NCBI RefSeq assembly: GCF_007860135.1
Contig: NZ_SJPV01000007.1
Span: 205,823 to 269,822 of the forward strand
Direction of reading: 5' to 3'
From: Novipirellula artificiosorum
GTDB lineage: Bacteria > Planctomycetota > Planctomycetia > Pirellulales > Pirellulaceae
DNA: 64,000 nt
In this document: positions 18,188 to 26,850 of the stretch, piece by piece
Layout of the letters: every line of letters begins with the position of its first letter
How positions within the stretch are numbered: position 1 is the first letter of the stretch
The notes under the pieces: generated by a model
What the model saw: only the letters and a program-made list of their open reading frames with translations
Database searches by the model: none
What the model was told of the DNA's origin: nothing
Made by a program: the position numbers and the translations under genes

Positions 18188-18748
18188 CGCTGACGAGGAT
18201 TTTTGCGGAGGAAGGTTAGGGAGAAGAAGGACCAACAAGGGTTCTTCTGCAGAACCGTATGTCACCCGCAGCGACAGGATGCCGAATCTGCTTGAGTTCA
18301 CCGAGATCTTGAAGGAACGTCGGCCATGCGTGAAGCAGTTGAAGCGGATATATCGGTCATGCACGGGAAGCAGTTACCTCGCTGATCTGGAAAACGGCAC
18401 ACCGAGGGGGACGCAACGTGATCCCCGGCGTCGTCTCTTGGAAGGGAAGCCCGTGTCTTTTGACTGAATCCCCGTGTCTCTTGCCTTGATTTTCGTTACC
18501 AGGAACGCCTTCGGTCTCAACCGTTTGGCTCAGTAGGGCTGATCCCGGTTTGGCATGCTCTGGATTGACTTTGGGGCGAAGTCGCGGTAGATTTTGTCGC
18601 GTTTTAGGCAGCTTGGCTCTCGTGCGGCGCACGGCCTGATTCCGTTCCGTTGGTTCGCTTTCTTACAATCTGCCGCGTCCGTTCTTGGCCGACTTCGTTG
18701 GCATCTCGATGACACGCTAAAGCCCTTTCCTCTTACACGAAAACTCCA
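18188..18748. other. Long intergenic region between the Tad cluster and deoC
   Basis: About 560 bp between divergent genes; it should hold the promoters of both. No tRNA fold, repeat element or conserved ORF was recognised. Part of it (18188-18364) is open in frame with the tadE-like gene but reads unlike a protein. Confidence 0.4.
18565..18593 (+). promoter_or_regulatory. Candidate sigma-70-type promoter for deoC
   Basis: TTGACT (18565-18570) and TAGATT (18588-18593) are separated by exactly 17 bp and lie about 155 bp before the deoC start, on the same strand. This is a good match to a -35/-10 pair, but planctomycete promoters are poorly defined and chance matches are common. Confidence 0.3.
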
Positions 18749-19471
18749 ATGCAATATCAGTATTCTGACATATCGAAGATGATCGATCATTCGCTGTTGA
18801 ATCCCACGCTAACGGTGGCAGATCTTGATTCGGGAATTGCATTGGCGCTCGCCTACGACGTCGCAAGTGTTTGCATCATGCCGTACTACCTGAAGCGTTG
18901 CACGGAACTGCTAGGGGACAGCACGGTCAATCCGTCCACAACCATCGGATTTCCACACGGTGGACATACGACTGCGATCAAGCAAGCGGAAGCGGAAACC
19001 GCGATTGCGGATGGCTGTCAAGAATTAGATATGGTTGTCAATATTTCGAAGGTACTCAGCGAGGATTGGAGCTACGTCCGCAACGACATCCACGCGGTGG
19101 TCGAGGTTGCTCACGTGGCGGGCCGCAAGGTCAAAGTGATTTTTGAGAATTGCTATTTGAACGATTCCCAGAAAATTCGTTTGTGCGAAATTTGTAACGA
19201 GGAGAATGTCGACTGGGTCAAGACGTCGACCGGTTATGGAACGGGTGGCGCGACGAATGAGGACTTGGTCTTGATGCGAAAACATGCGGCACCGCATGTT
19301 CAGGTTAAGGCTGCCGGTGGTATTCGTGATCTGGATGGATTGATTGCAGTTCGTGAACTGGGGGTGACACGTTGTGGTGCCAGTCGCACGAAAGACATGC
19401 TCGACGAATGCCGTCGGCGTTTGAATCTTGAAGAGATTCACGTTACGGCAACGGGTGCGTCGTCTTATTGA
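18749..19471 (+). CDS. deoC: Deoxyribose-phosphate aldolase
   Basis: The 240-residue TIM-barrel class I aldolase cleaves 2-deoxyribose-5-phosphate to acetaldehyde and glyceraldehyde-3-phosphate. The Schiff-base lysine is in VKTSTGYG (about residue 162), the second active lysine in VKAAGGIR (about 188), and the acid residue in QELDMVVNI (about 92). Length is normal for DeoC. It acts in nucleoside salvage in the cytosol. It stands alone: no deoA, deoD or nucleoside transporter is next to it. A 297-bp miniature element begins 39 bp after its stop. Confidence 0.95.
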   Translation: MQYQYSDISKMIDHSLLNPTLTVADLDSGIALALAYDVASVCIMPYYLKRCTELLGDSTVNPSTTIGFPHGGHTTAIKQAEAETAIADGCQELDMVVNISKVLSEDWSYVRNDIHAVVEVAHVAGRKVKVIFENCYLNDSQKIRLCEICNEENVDWVKTSTGYGTGGATNEDLVLMRKHAAPHVQVKAAGGIRDLDGLIAVRELGVTRCGASRTKDMLDECRRRLNLEEIHVTATGASSY

Positions 19472-19510
19472 CGCGGAGGATTCACAGCTTGGGTCGGCTG
19501 CGATTATTAA

Positions 19511-19807
19511 GGCTCATCCGACGGAAGCGCGCGGACCCCAGACTCAAGGTTTTTTGGAGGTATGGCTCCGGTGTCCAATGATCTCTTAGAAAAGAGTCCC
19601 CGACGGACGGTCGTCCGCTGGGAACCGGTAGCACCCTTGGCGCACCGTCGACCGGGATATCCCTTGTCAAGTTGCACCTCTGCAGAGCTCCACTCCGTTT
19701 CTCCCGGCAACTGCACGATAACAAGTGAAAATAGCTCCTGCCAGCAATGATGGGACACCGGAGAGATGCCTCGAAAACCTCCTGCGCACGCTTGCGCAGG
19801 ATGAGCC
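19511..19807. mobile_element. Miniature inverted-repeat element, 297 bp, with 8-bp target duplication
   Basis: The element begins GGCTCATCC (19511-19519) and ends GGATGAGCC (19799-19807). The direct repeat ATTATTAA stands at both sides (19503-19510 and 19808-19815), as expected for a target-site duplication. The similarity of the two ends extends inward: the first 26 bp match at about 20 positions, and a second shared block reads CTCCGGTGTCC (19566-19576) against its reverse complement near 19753-19763. Total arm length is about 70-85 bp with an indel of about 11 bp. No transposase is encoded; overlapping short ORFs on both strands look artificial. The 8-bp AT-rich duplication and GG-starting ends recall ISL3-like insertion, but the source family is not established. 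It sits 19 bp before a decayed gene. Confidence 0.75.
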
Positions 19808-19834
19808 ATTATTAACTTGATAGGTCGAAGGCTC

Positions 19835-20489
19835 ATGTCTCAGAAGAATTTATCAGCAATGACTCGCCGTCGTTTTCTTAAACGAAGCACGGTCGCAGTT
19901 GCGTCGACCTATGCCCTGCCAACCCTCATTCCCCGCCATGTGCTGGGGTTCGGTGGCCAGGTGGGGGCCAACGATCAAATTGTTGTTGGGCATGGATCAG
20001 ACGGGGCCCGTTGAACTCTGGCCCGTCGAACAAGGGCCCAACGCTCGGCTCCGCTTTCGATATAAGAACGGCGTCGAGGTGAGGTTGACCTTCCCCGATG
20101 AGGAGCCCCATCGCGGTCCAAAACTCGGCGCCGTGTTTACGGGCGAAAAGTGCAAGATTGAGATCAACCGGAATAAGTTCACCACGAATCCGCGTGATTG
20201 GATCAAAGACGCTCCGCCGCCCGAATTGGCGGCGAAATGGGAAGGCGATGGTTGGGTTGCCAAAGGACACGTTGAAAATTGGTTCGATTACATTCGCTCA
20301 CGCGAGAGGCCCAATGCGGACGTCGAGATCGGTCATCGCACCGCGTCGCTGTGCCAGTTGCTTGTGATCACACGCCAGTTGGGTCGGCGATTGAAGTGGG
20401 ATCCTGATCGCGAGGTTTTTCCCGAAGATTCGGAGGCGAATGCACTTCTGGATCGCCCCCGACGAACGGGTTGGGAACTTCCCCTTTAG
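19835..20489 (+). pseudogene. Remnant of Tat-exported Gfo/Idh/MocA oxidoreductase, internally deleted
   Basis: The first about 50 codons from ATG 19835 encode a twin-arginine signal (MTRRRFLKRSTVAVAST) and the start of the nucleotide-binding domain (GANDQIVVG), then a stop after about 60 codons. The frame shifted by one base reads on from about 19990 as the C-terminal domain of the same family (GMDQTGPVELWP, NRNKFTTNPRDW, WFDYIRSRERPNADVEIGHR, ending ELPL). The Rossmann fold and most of the catalytic domain, roughly 230 residues, are gone. Both halves belong to one family, so this is an internal deletion with frameshift rather than two genes. The junction lies near 19984-19991 in a TTGGGC context. 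Its end overlaps the end of the convergent sulfatase-fucosidase gene by 4 bp. Confidence 0.88.
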
Positions 20490-23353
20490 TTGATCTTCAG
20501 CACGAAGGCATAGTCGCAGGGCAAGTGCTCAGGCAGCGCCACCGTGAGCGATTCGTCTGACTGACGCCATTTGATGGGGCCGTCATGTCCGAGCATTTCG
20601 ACCTTCTCGATGCCTGAATTCCCGATCCGCGTCCCCTTCTTGAGGCAACGGATCGAATAACGGTCGGACTCGGGTTGTCGAAAACAGATTGCGTACAGGG
20701 AGCCTTTTTTCTGCGTCAGACGGACGGCATCGGTAGCGAACTCGATTTTTCCCCCCTCGACGGGCGCATTGTCGGCCGCCGGTTTGGCAATCTCTCCCTC
20801 GCCGAAGGTGGTCCAAGGTCGCGTGCCGTAGATTGCTTCGCCATTGACCCTCAGCCAGCCACCCAGCTGTTTGAGCGTGTTGATCTCTTCTTCGCGAATC
20901 GTGCCGTCGGGAAGCGGGCCTACATTGAGCAGCAGATTGCCATTCTTGCTAACCGTATCGGCTAACACAGCGACCAGATATTCCGTTGGCCAAAATGCCG
21001 TGCCTTCGACACAACACCAACCCTGTACCGCGATCTTCTCGTCGGTTTGCCACTTCGATGACATACGAATCTCGTCAATTCCCTTCCGCTCAAAATCCTC
21101 TACCGCTTGGTCGGGTTCGAGGAATTCGCGTTTGTACGTCAGCACGACTCCTTCGGTGTTTGTCTCTTGAGACTGGTTGTAGTAGTGCGACAACACGTTG
21201 TAGAACGGCTGGCGAAAGTAAGGCTTGCCAAACATTCGCTCGCCATCCCCAATGCCGCCATCGACGAAGATATAGTCCGGATGGTAGTTGTCGATCAATT
21301 CGACCATCACGGCTTCCCACTCTTTTTCATCCTCCGCCGTCGGTGGGTCGTTCTCTGCGCGGCGACGACCGTAGAGCCCCGAGTATTTCGGATCCCAGTT
21401 GTCGTACTTCGGAGAGAATTCATAGAAGTTCCAATGACGCCCATAATGCGTCGATACGCCAGTCTTGAGTCCCGCCTTCTTTGCCGCGGAACAGAATTCA
21501 CCGACGATATCACGTTGCGGTCCCATGGCAGCCGAATGGAATGGGATCACGTTGGAGTCCCAGAGCGCAAACCCGTCGTGATGCACGGCTGCTGAAACGA
21601 GGTACTTTGCGCCTGCCTCTTCGAACAACTCAACCCATTGCTCGGGGTTCCAGTTTTCCGCTTGGAACTTAGGGATAAAGTCCTTGTAGCCAAACTTGTT
21701 GAGTGGCCCCCATGTCGCTTCGTGATGTTTTTTTAAATCGCCCCACTTCTTATTCGTTTTTGAATCGTACATCCATTTCGGGTACCACTCGGTTTGGTAG
21801 GCGGCTACCGAAAAAGGTGCCCAATGGAAATAGATGCCAAGTTTCGCGTCGTCGTACCACTCAGGTACTTCGTACTGCTTCAGCGATTGAGCATTGGGCT
21901 CAAACAAAGGTTGTGTCGGTTTCTTCCATACCGGTCGAGCGTTGGCAGTGATCTCTTGGTCGAGTTCGACCATGCGAGCTCGCAGTTGCCTGGCAACCTC
22001 CGGCTTAGTAAGGACCAGATTGACTTGTTCACCAATGTCTTCCGTCAGATGAAACAGAAACCGTTGAGGCTCCGGGGGAGGAGCGTTTGCATTGCTCGCC
22101 TTCTTTTGAGGAGCTTTCTCGAGATATTTCCATTCTCCCAAACGAATTCCTTCCAAGACGCCGTGGGCGGAGTAGAACACCAATTCATTTCGCGGAGACA
22201 CATCCGAAGTAAAGGTTCCGGAAATGTCATGTCCATCGATCTTGCGGTCCTTAGGAAGCGGTTTGCCGGATAACGCAGCGATGGTTGGAAGCAAATCCAT
22301 CGTCGAAGTCATCGCGTTGGTGCTGGTTCCGGCTGGAATCCGGCCAGGCCCCCACATCACGCACGGAACTCGCTGCCCTCCCTCGAATGTGGTGCCTTTG
22401 CCATCTCGCAGCGGTTTTGCACTGCCACCATGATTCTTGAATTGCAGCCACGGACCATTGTCGCTGGTGTAGATGATGTAGGTGTTTTCTGCCAAATCAA
22501 GGTTACGGACCGTATCGACCAATCGACCGACTTCCGCATCGATGTGTTCAATCACACACTTATAGGCGTTTTGAGGATCCGGGTCGTAAGCGTCCTCGGG
22601 TACATAAAGCGGAATGTGCGGCATCGAATGGGGCAGGTACAAGAAGAAGGGTTGATCTTGATTCGCCTTCACGAACTCAATCGCTCTGTCGGTGTAACGT
22701 CGCGTGATGGTTCGCTGATCCACTGGCAACTCGATGATTTCTTCGTCTTCAACAAGTGGCGTGTTCCATTTCGTAATGCAGCTGCTTTGGTCCAACCATA
22801 ACTCGTCGGAGGGGATGCGGAGCTTTCCCTTGTTATCGGGATGATTCATGTCGTTGGAGTAAGGGATGCCGAAGTAGGAATCGAATCCATTGGCTCGCGG
22901 AAGGATCTCAGGGTGATGTCCAAGATGCCATTTGCCGACGCAGGCGGTTGCGTAGCCCTGGGACTTCAAGTGATCTGCGATCGTGTGCTCCGTCGCGTTG
23001 AGACCATAGTCGCTTGAAGGGAATAGCACGTGCTTGTGCATACCCACGCGTTTGGGATAGCAACCGGTCAGAAGAGCTGCTCGCGAAGGAGAGCAGACCG
23101 AGCACGCCGAATAGAAACTCTTGTAGGTGCGGCCCTCGGCGGCCAATTGATCAATGTTGGGCGTTTCAATCGTTTCGGAGCCGAAGCAACCGAGATCGTT
23201 GTAACCTTGGTCATCGGTGAAAATGATAATGAAATTCGGTTGCTCAGCGGCGTCGCACGTTTGCAGGAAGCTTGTCGCGAGCATCAATGCGCCGATGCAG
23301 CGGAGTGCCGAAGAAATGAGGGTTGTCAGGCGGGGGCGAGTGAAATGCATCAT
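20486..23353 (-). CDS. Bifunctional sulfatase - GH29 alpha-L-fucosidase fusion
   Basis: A single 955-residue frame. A Sec signal (residues 1-35) is followed by an S1 sulfatase domain (about 36-475) with TDDQGYNDLG, the formylglycine motif C87-S-P-S-R, GKWHLG and SDNGPW. A short linker leads to a GH29 domain (about 495-955): YFHWAPFSV, VHHDGFALWDS, and the nucleophile candidate Asp698 in DYIFVDGG, ending with NGNLLLNVGPLPDG and a small C-terminal beta domain. Expected action is desulfation and release of fucose from the same sulfated glycan outside the cytosol. ATG 23353 starts at the signal peptide; the frame upstream to TTG 23461 would overlap the previous gene. A GH29 gene lies 61 bp upstream on the same strand. 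No stop or frame break lies between the domains. Confidence 0.93.
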   Translation of the reverse strand: MMHFTRPRLTTLISSALRCIGALMLATSFLQTCDAAEQPNFIIIFTDDQGYNDLGCFGSETIETPNIDQLAAEGRTYKSFYSACSVCSPSRAALLTGCYPKRVGMHKHVLFPSSDYGLNATEHTIADHLKSQGYATACVGKWHLGHHPEILPRANGFDSYFGIPYSNDMNHPDNKGKLRIPSDELWLDQSSCITKWNTPLVEDEEIIELPVDQRTITRRYTDRAIEFVKANQDQPFFLYLPHSMPHIPLYVPEDAYDPDPQNAYKCVIEHIDAEVGRLVDTVRNLDLAENTYIIYTSDNGPWLQFKNHGGSAKPLRDGKGTTFEGGQRVPCVMWGPGRIPAGTSTNAMTSTMDLLPTIAALSGKPLPKDRKIDGHDISGTFTSDVSPRNELVFYSAHGVLEGIRLGEWKYLEKAPQKKASNANAPPPEPQRFLFHLTEDIGEQVNLVLTKPEVARQLRARMVELDQEITANARPVWKKPTQPLFEPNAQSLKQYEVPEWYDDAKLGIYFHWAPFSVAAYQTEWYPKWMYDSKTNKKWGDLKKHHEATWGPLNKFGYKDFIPKFQAENWNPEQWVELFEEAGAKYLVSAAVHHDGFALWDSNVIPFHSAAMGPQRDIVGEFCSAAKKAGLKTGVSTHYGRHWNFYEFSPKYDNWDPKYSGLYGRRRAENDPPTAEDEKEWEAVMVELIDNYHPDYIFVDGGIGDGERMFGKPYFRQPFYNVLSHYYNQSQETNTEGVVLTYKREFLEPDQAVEDFERKGIDEIRMSSKWQTDEKIAVQGWCCVEGTAFWPTEYLVAVLADTVSKNGNLLLNVGPLPDGTIREEEINTLKQLGGWLRVNGEAIYGTRPWTTFGEGEIAKPAADNAPVEGGKIEFATDAVRLTQKKGSLYAICFRQPESDRYSIRCLKKGTRIGNSGIEKVEMLGHDGPIKWRQSDESLTVALPEHLPCDYAFVLKIN

Positions 23354-23414
23354 GTTTGCTATACGGAAAGGGGAAGGTAGGGTACGAGTTCTCGTCTCGA
23401 TGGATGGGTTGCAG

Positions 23415-24887
23415 TTAGGGGACGATGACTTCCACATCACCCGCGATCTCGGCAACGACAACGGCCGGCAGTGGGTTGACTTCGGTATCCGGCAGCCGAA
23501 TGGTCTGGCCGTTGTCCGTGTTGATCACCGATATCGATAAAGTGGTTTCTGGGTCCGACAACAAGTAGGCTTTCCGAATAGGATTGGTCATCGGAAGAAG
23601 TAACCTGCCATCGTTGGGCCGATCAAAGAGGTGTAGGTAGAGTTTACCGGGCTTGCTTGTGCAACGACCGTCAAAAGGCAGCGTCGCGAAGGGGCTGGCG
23701 GTGGTGCCATGGATCGCTTCGCCGTTGATCTGCATCCACTTGCCGATGGACTGAAGCGCATCGATGCTCTGCTGCGGTATGCTGCCGTCCCCCTTGGGGC
23801 CGATGTTGAGCAAATAGTTGCCGCCTTTACTGGCGATGTCGACCAAGTTGCGGATCAGCGTCTGGTCCGATTTCCATGCATCATCGTGATCGCTGAAGCC
23901 CCAAGTCGTGTTCATCGTCATGCAGGTTTCCCAGTCAATCCCGGGCATGCCCGTTGACGGGATATGTTGCTCGGGCGTAATGAAATCTCCGTACTGTGAG
24001 TCGAGTTGCGCGATGAATCCTGCGGTTCCCATTCCGGACCATCCGGCCTCGGGAGTACGGAACAAGCGATTGTTCATGATGATGCCGGGCTGTCTTGCTC
24101 GGGCAAGCTGCATCAGTTCGTTGGCACGCCACGCTTCATCACCCTGGAAATCCTGCGAGCTGTAATCCCACCAAAGAACATCCACGGGCCCGTAGTTGCT
24201 AAGCAGTTCGTCCACTTGTGTATGAAGATAGTCTTGATACTTCGCGTGATCACGCAGTCCGTTTGGGTAGGGTTGCCCCTTGAGCGGATGGGGTAACTGC
24301 TTCGATTCTGCATACGTGTATTGGTCATGATGCCAATCAATCACCGAGTGATAGAACCCAACCTTCAAACCTTCGCTACGGCAGGCCTCGACAATTTCTC
24401 TAACCAAGTCGCGATTCAAGACATGTCCGGCGTTAAAGTCACCGGCTTTGGAATCATGAAGACCGAAACCATCGTGGTGCTTTGTGGTAAATACGAGGTA
24501 CTTACAGCCGGCATTCTTGGCGAGCTTCGCCCACTGCGCTGCAAAAATCTCACTTGGTTTGAACTTGGGGATTGCTTGTTCGGCATAGGCATTCGTGTCG
24601 GCCTTGACTCGCTGTTGGATCCACTCCATCCCACCACGCGTGCCAACCGGTTTGCCATCCCATGTTCCAGCCAAACCGCTGTAGAGCCCCCAGTGCACAA
24701 ACATGCCAAAACGAGCGTCACGCCACCATTTCATGCGAGCATCCCGTTGCTGCGACGTTTCCTGGGTCGAGGACGCGTCCAGATTGTTGGGCGTCGGTTC
24801 CGAAGCAAGGGACTGTGCTGAACATGCGGCAAAGCCGTTCATCAACATCCATAGGGAAAGTGTTTTCAAGAATGCTGCATTTTTCAT
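23415..24887 (-). CDS. Exported GH29 alpha-L-fucosidase
   Basis: The 490-residue protein has a Sec signal (cut near residue 29), then a GH29 barrel: RFGMFVHWGLYSGLAG (about 59), TTKHHDGFGLHDS (about 134), and the nucleophile candidate Asp241 in VDVLWWDYSS. The DIASKGGNYLLNIGPKGDGSIP motif marks the end of the barrel, followed by a C-terminal beta-sandwich. It removes alpha-L-fucose from oligosaccharide ends. It lies between a sulfatase gene (111 bp upstream) and the sulfatase-fucosidase fusion (61 bp downstream), all on one strand, so these are likely used on one sulfated substrate. Confidence 0.93.
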   Translation of the reverse strand: MKNAAFLKTLSLWMLMNGFAACSAQSLASEPTPNNLDASSTQETSQQRDARMKWWRDARFGMFVHWGLYSGLAGTWDGKPVGTRGGMEWIQQRVKADTNAYAEQAIPKFKPSEIFAAQWAKLAKNAGCKYLVFTTKHHDGFGLHDSKAGDFNAGHVLNRDLVREIVEACRSEGLKVGFYHSVIDWHHDQYTYAESKQLPHPLKGQPYPNGLRDHAKYQDYLHTQVDELLSNYGPVDVLWWDYSSQDFQGDEAWRANELMQLARARQPGIIMNNRLFRTPEAGWSGMGTAGFIAQLDSQYGDFITPEQHIPSTGMPGIDWETCMTMNTTWGFSDHDDAWKSDQTLIRNLVDIASKGGNYLLNIGPKGDGSIPQQSIDALQSIGKWMQINGEAIHGTTASPFATLPFDGRCTSKPGKLYLHLFDRPNDGRLLLPMTNPIRKAYLLSDPETTLSISVINTDNGQTIRLPDTEVNPLPAVVVAEIAGDVEVIVP

Positions 24888-24998
24888 GGTAGCTGCCTGT
24901 CGCGTTTACTGTTCGAGTTGTCCATCCTCGCGATGCGCAACGCAAGGCGATTCCGTGTTCTATTTTTTTTGGCGAAAGAAAAGCAGTAAGGCTCTTAC

Positions 24999-26702
24999 TT
25001 ACTTGGTTGAAGGACGATCAACTTGTTTCGTGTCGTTCACGGAAGGGGCGGTTTTGGGAGTACTGCGTCCTGTCTTGATCGAGTGCTGCAACAATCCGAG
25101 CATCTCGTCGGCAATGTTGGGATGGATCAGGGCCAGGTTCGTCGTTTCACCAGGGTCGGTCTCTAAGTTGTACAGTTGCCCCGATGCATCAGGGGCGGTG
25201 TCGGGCAGCGCATACTCTCGCAGCAAGTCGTGGTTGGCGTAGTTGTTGCCGCCTGAACCTTTATGGGCCAAGTACTTCCATTTGCCTTTACGAATCGCCA
25301 GGTACCGACTTCCGCCAAAACCCTGTTGCAAGAGGTAGGGACGGATCGGGTTGCGACCGTCTTGGTCCTGCCCCAGCATCGCCGGCAAGAGACTAAAACT
25401 ATCCTCCGCCGCATTGTCAGGAATCTTTGCGCCGGTGATTTGGGCAACCGTCGCCATCACATCGGTGAGCGACACAATTTGATTCGATGTCGATCCTGGC
25501 AAGACATGATCGGGCCAACGAACGAGCAACGGCACGCGATGACCTCCTTCCCAATTGTCTCGTTTGACGCCGCGCCAAGGTCGTGCACCGTCATGTTCGT
25601 GATCGTGACGCATGTAGTAGACCGTGGGGACTTCTGGGCCGTTGTCGCTCGAGAACATCACAATCGTGTTGTCGGCGATCCCCAGTTCATCGATGGTTCC
25701 CAGCAGCTCGCCGACGACGTAGTCGAGTTCAAAAATGAAATCGCCGTGTGGGCCTGATTGCGTCTTGCCTTTGAATTCGTCCGCCGGAAATGAGGGCAAG
25801 TGCACAGCTTGTGTCGAATGGAACAGAAAAAATGGCTTGTCGGGTGTTTGCTTGACGTGATGTTTGAGAAAGTGCTGGCTCTTTTCGAGGAACTGAAGGT
25901 CCACTTTCTCGAGATCGAAATCGGGAGCGACCAAGCCACGGCGGTTATCGTTGGCATAGGGGTGGTTGGGTAGTTTCGATTGGTCGAGCTTCCCCAGCGG
26001 TGGCACGGGGATCCGTTTGCCATCGATAAACGCATACAGCCAATCGGTTGTTGGGCAACACGCGGTACCAAAGAAATGATCGAAGCCACAATCGATCGGT
26101 CCGCCGTCAATCTCACGTGAATAATCGATCCGAGTTACGCCATCGGGACTGCCATCGTGAATCGGAAGTCCCGCTTCGTCATAGAAGGTCAATCCAATAT
26201 GCCATTTGCCAAAGCATGCCGTCGTGTAGCCTTGTTCCCGCAGCATATCGGGCATCGTGGTCCGATCCGCAGCGATCAAAGACGGACCACCGGCTCCCGA
26301 GAAAACTCGCCCGCCGTTGGGCACTCGAAACGCCATCTGTCCGGTCATTAAACTGTACCGTGTCGGCGTACAGACGGTGCAAGGGCTGTGCGCGTCGGTG
26401 AACCGCATGCCTTGCTGAGCAAGTCGATCGAGATTCGGCGTCGGGATTTTCGATTCGGGGTTGTAGCAACCCAGATCGCCGTAGCCAAGATCGTCCGCGA
26501 GGATGAACAGGATGTTGGGGGGTGCGGCAACACTTTGGGTCGCAAAAGCGAGCAGCACCATCAACAGCGCAGAACAGGTCAAAGGTTGCGTTGTTCGTCG
26601 TGGTCGGAGAGCGTGACGGCTTCCGCCATAAGGTGCGAGTGGATCAGGCATTGTGAAATTATTCCTTCGAGTACCGGCAATTGCCAGAATCTGCTGCGAC
26701 AT
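24999..26702 (-). CDS. Exported S1-family arylsulfatase-like sulfatase
   Basis: The 567-residue protein has an N-terminal extension, a signal sequence at about residues 40-60, then ILADDLGYGDLGCYNP and the formylglycine motif C111-T-P-T-R. GKWHIGL and SSDNGPE are later active-site parts. Met18 could be an alternative start. The CTPTR type with LADDLGYGDLGCY is shared with the sulfatase at 48313-49866, hinting at related subfamilies. It probably removes sulfate from the same fucose-rich glycan as its GH29 neighbour. Subfamily and linkage need profile searches. Confidence 0.92.
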   Translation of the reverse strand: MSQQILAIAGTRRNNFTMPDPLAPYGGSRHALRPRRTTQPLTCSALLMVLLAFATQSVAAPPNILFILADDLGYGDLGCYNPESKIPTPNLDRLAQQGMRFTDAHSPCTVCTPTRYSLMTGQMAFRVPNGGRVFSGAGGPSLIAADRTTMPDMLREQGYTTACFGKWHIGLTFYDEAGLPIHDGSPDGVTRIDYSREIDGGPIDCGFDHFFGTACCPTTDWLYAFIDGKRIPVPPLGKLDQSKLPNHPYANDNRRGLVAPDFDLEKVDLQFLEKSQHFLKHHVKQTPDKPFFLFHSTQAVHLPSFPADEFKGKTQSGPHGDFIFELDYVVGELLGTIDELGIADNTIVMFSSDNGPEVPTVYYMRHDHEHDGARPWRGVKRDNWEGGHRVPLLVRWPDHVLPGSTSNQIVSLTDVMATVAQITGAKIPDNAAEDSFSLLPAMLGQDQDGRNPIRPYLLQQGFGGSRYLAIRKGKWKYLAHKGSGGNNYANHDLLREYALPDTAPDASGQLYNLETDPGETTNLALIHPNIADEMLGLLQHSIKTGRSTPKTAPSVNDTKQVDRPSTK

Positions 26703-26850
26703 CAGGGTAACGATTTACGACAAATCTGGATGATTCACTGCACGGAATCCTGTCGGGGAGGTGCTCGGGCTTGGCAAGACGCTCTGCTTGCCAACGCTCA
26801 TCCTCTTCGCGGCGTTACTTGATCGATCGTGGAAACCGCGTCGGAGTTGA

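Noticed and set aside
18188..18364. N-terminal extension of the TadE-like protein by 59 residues
   Set aside because: It would place the pilin-like membrane segment far inside the protein; ATG 18187 gives the normal layout.
19507..19836. 109-codon minus-strand frame and a 62-codon plus-strand frame
   Set aside because: Both fall inside the miniature element and reflect its inverted arms.
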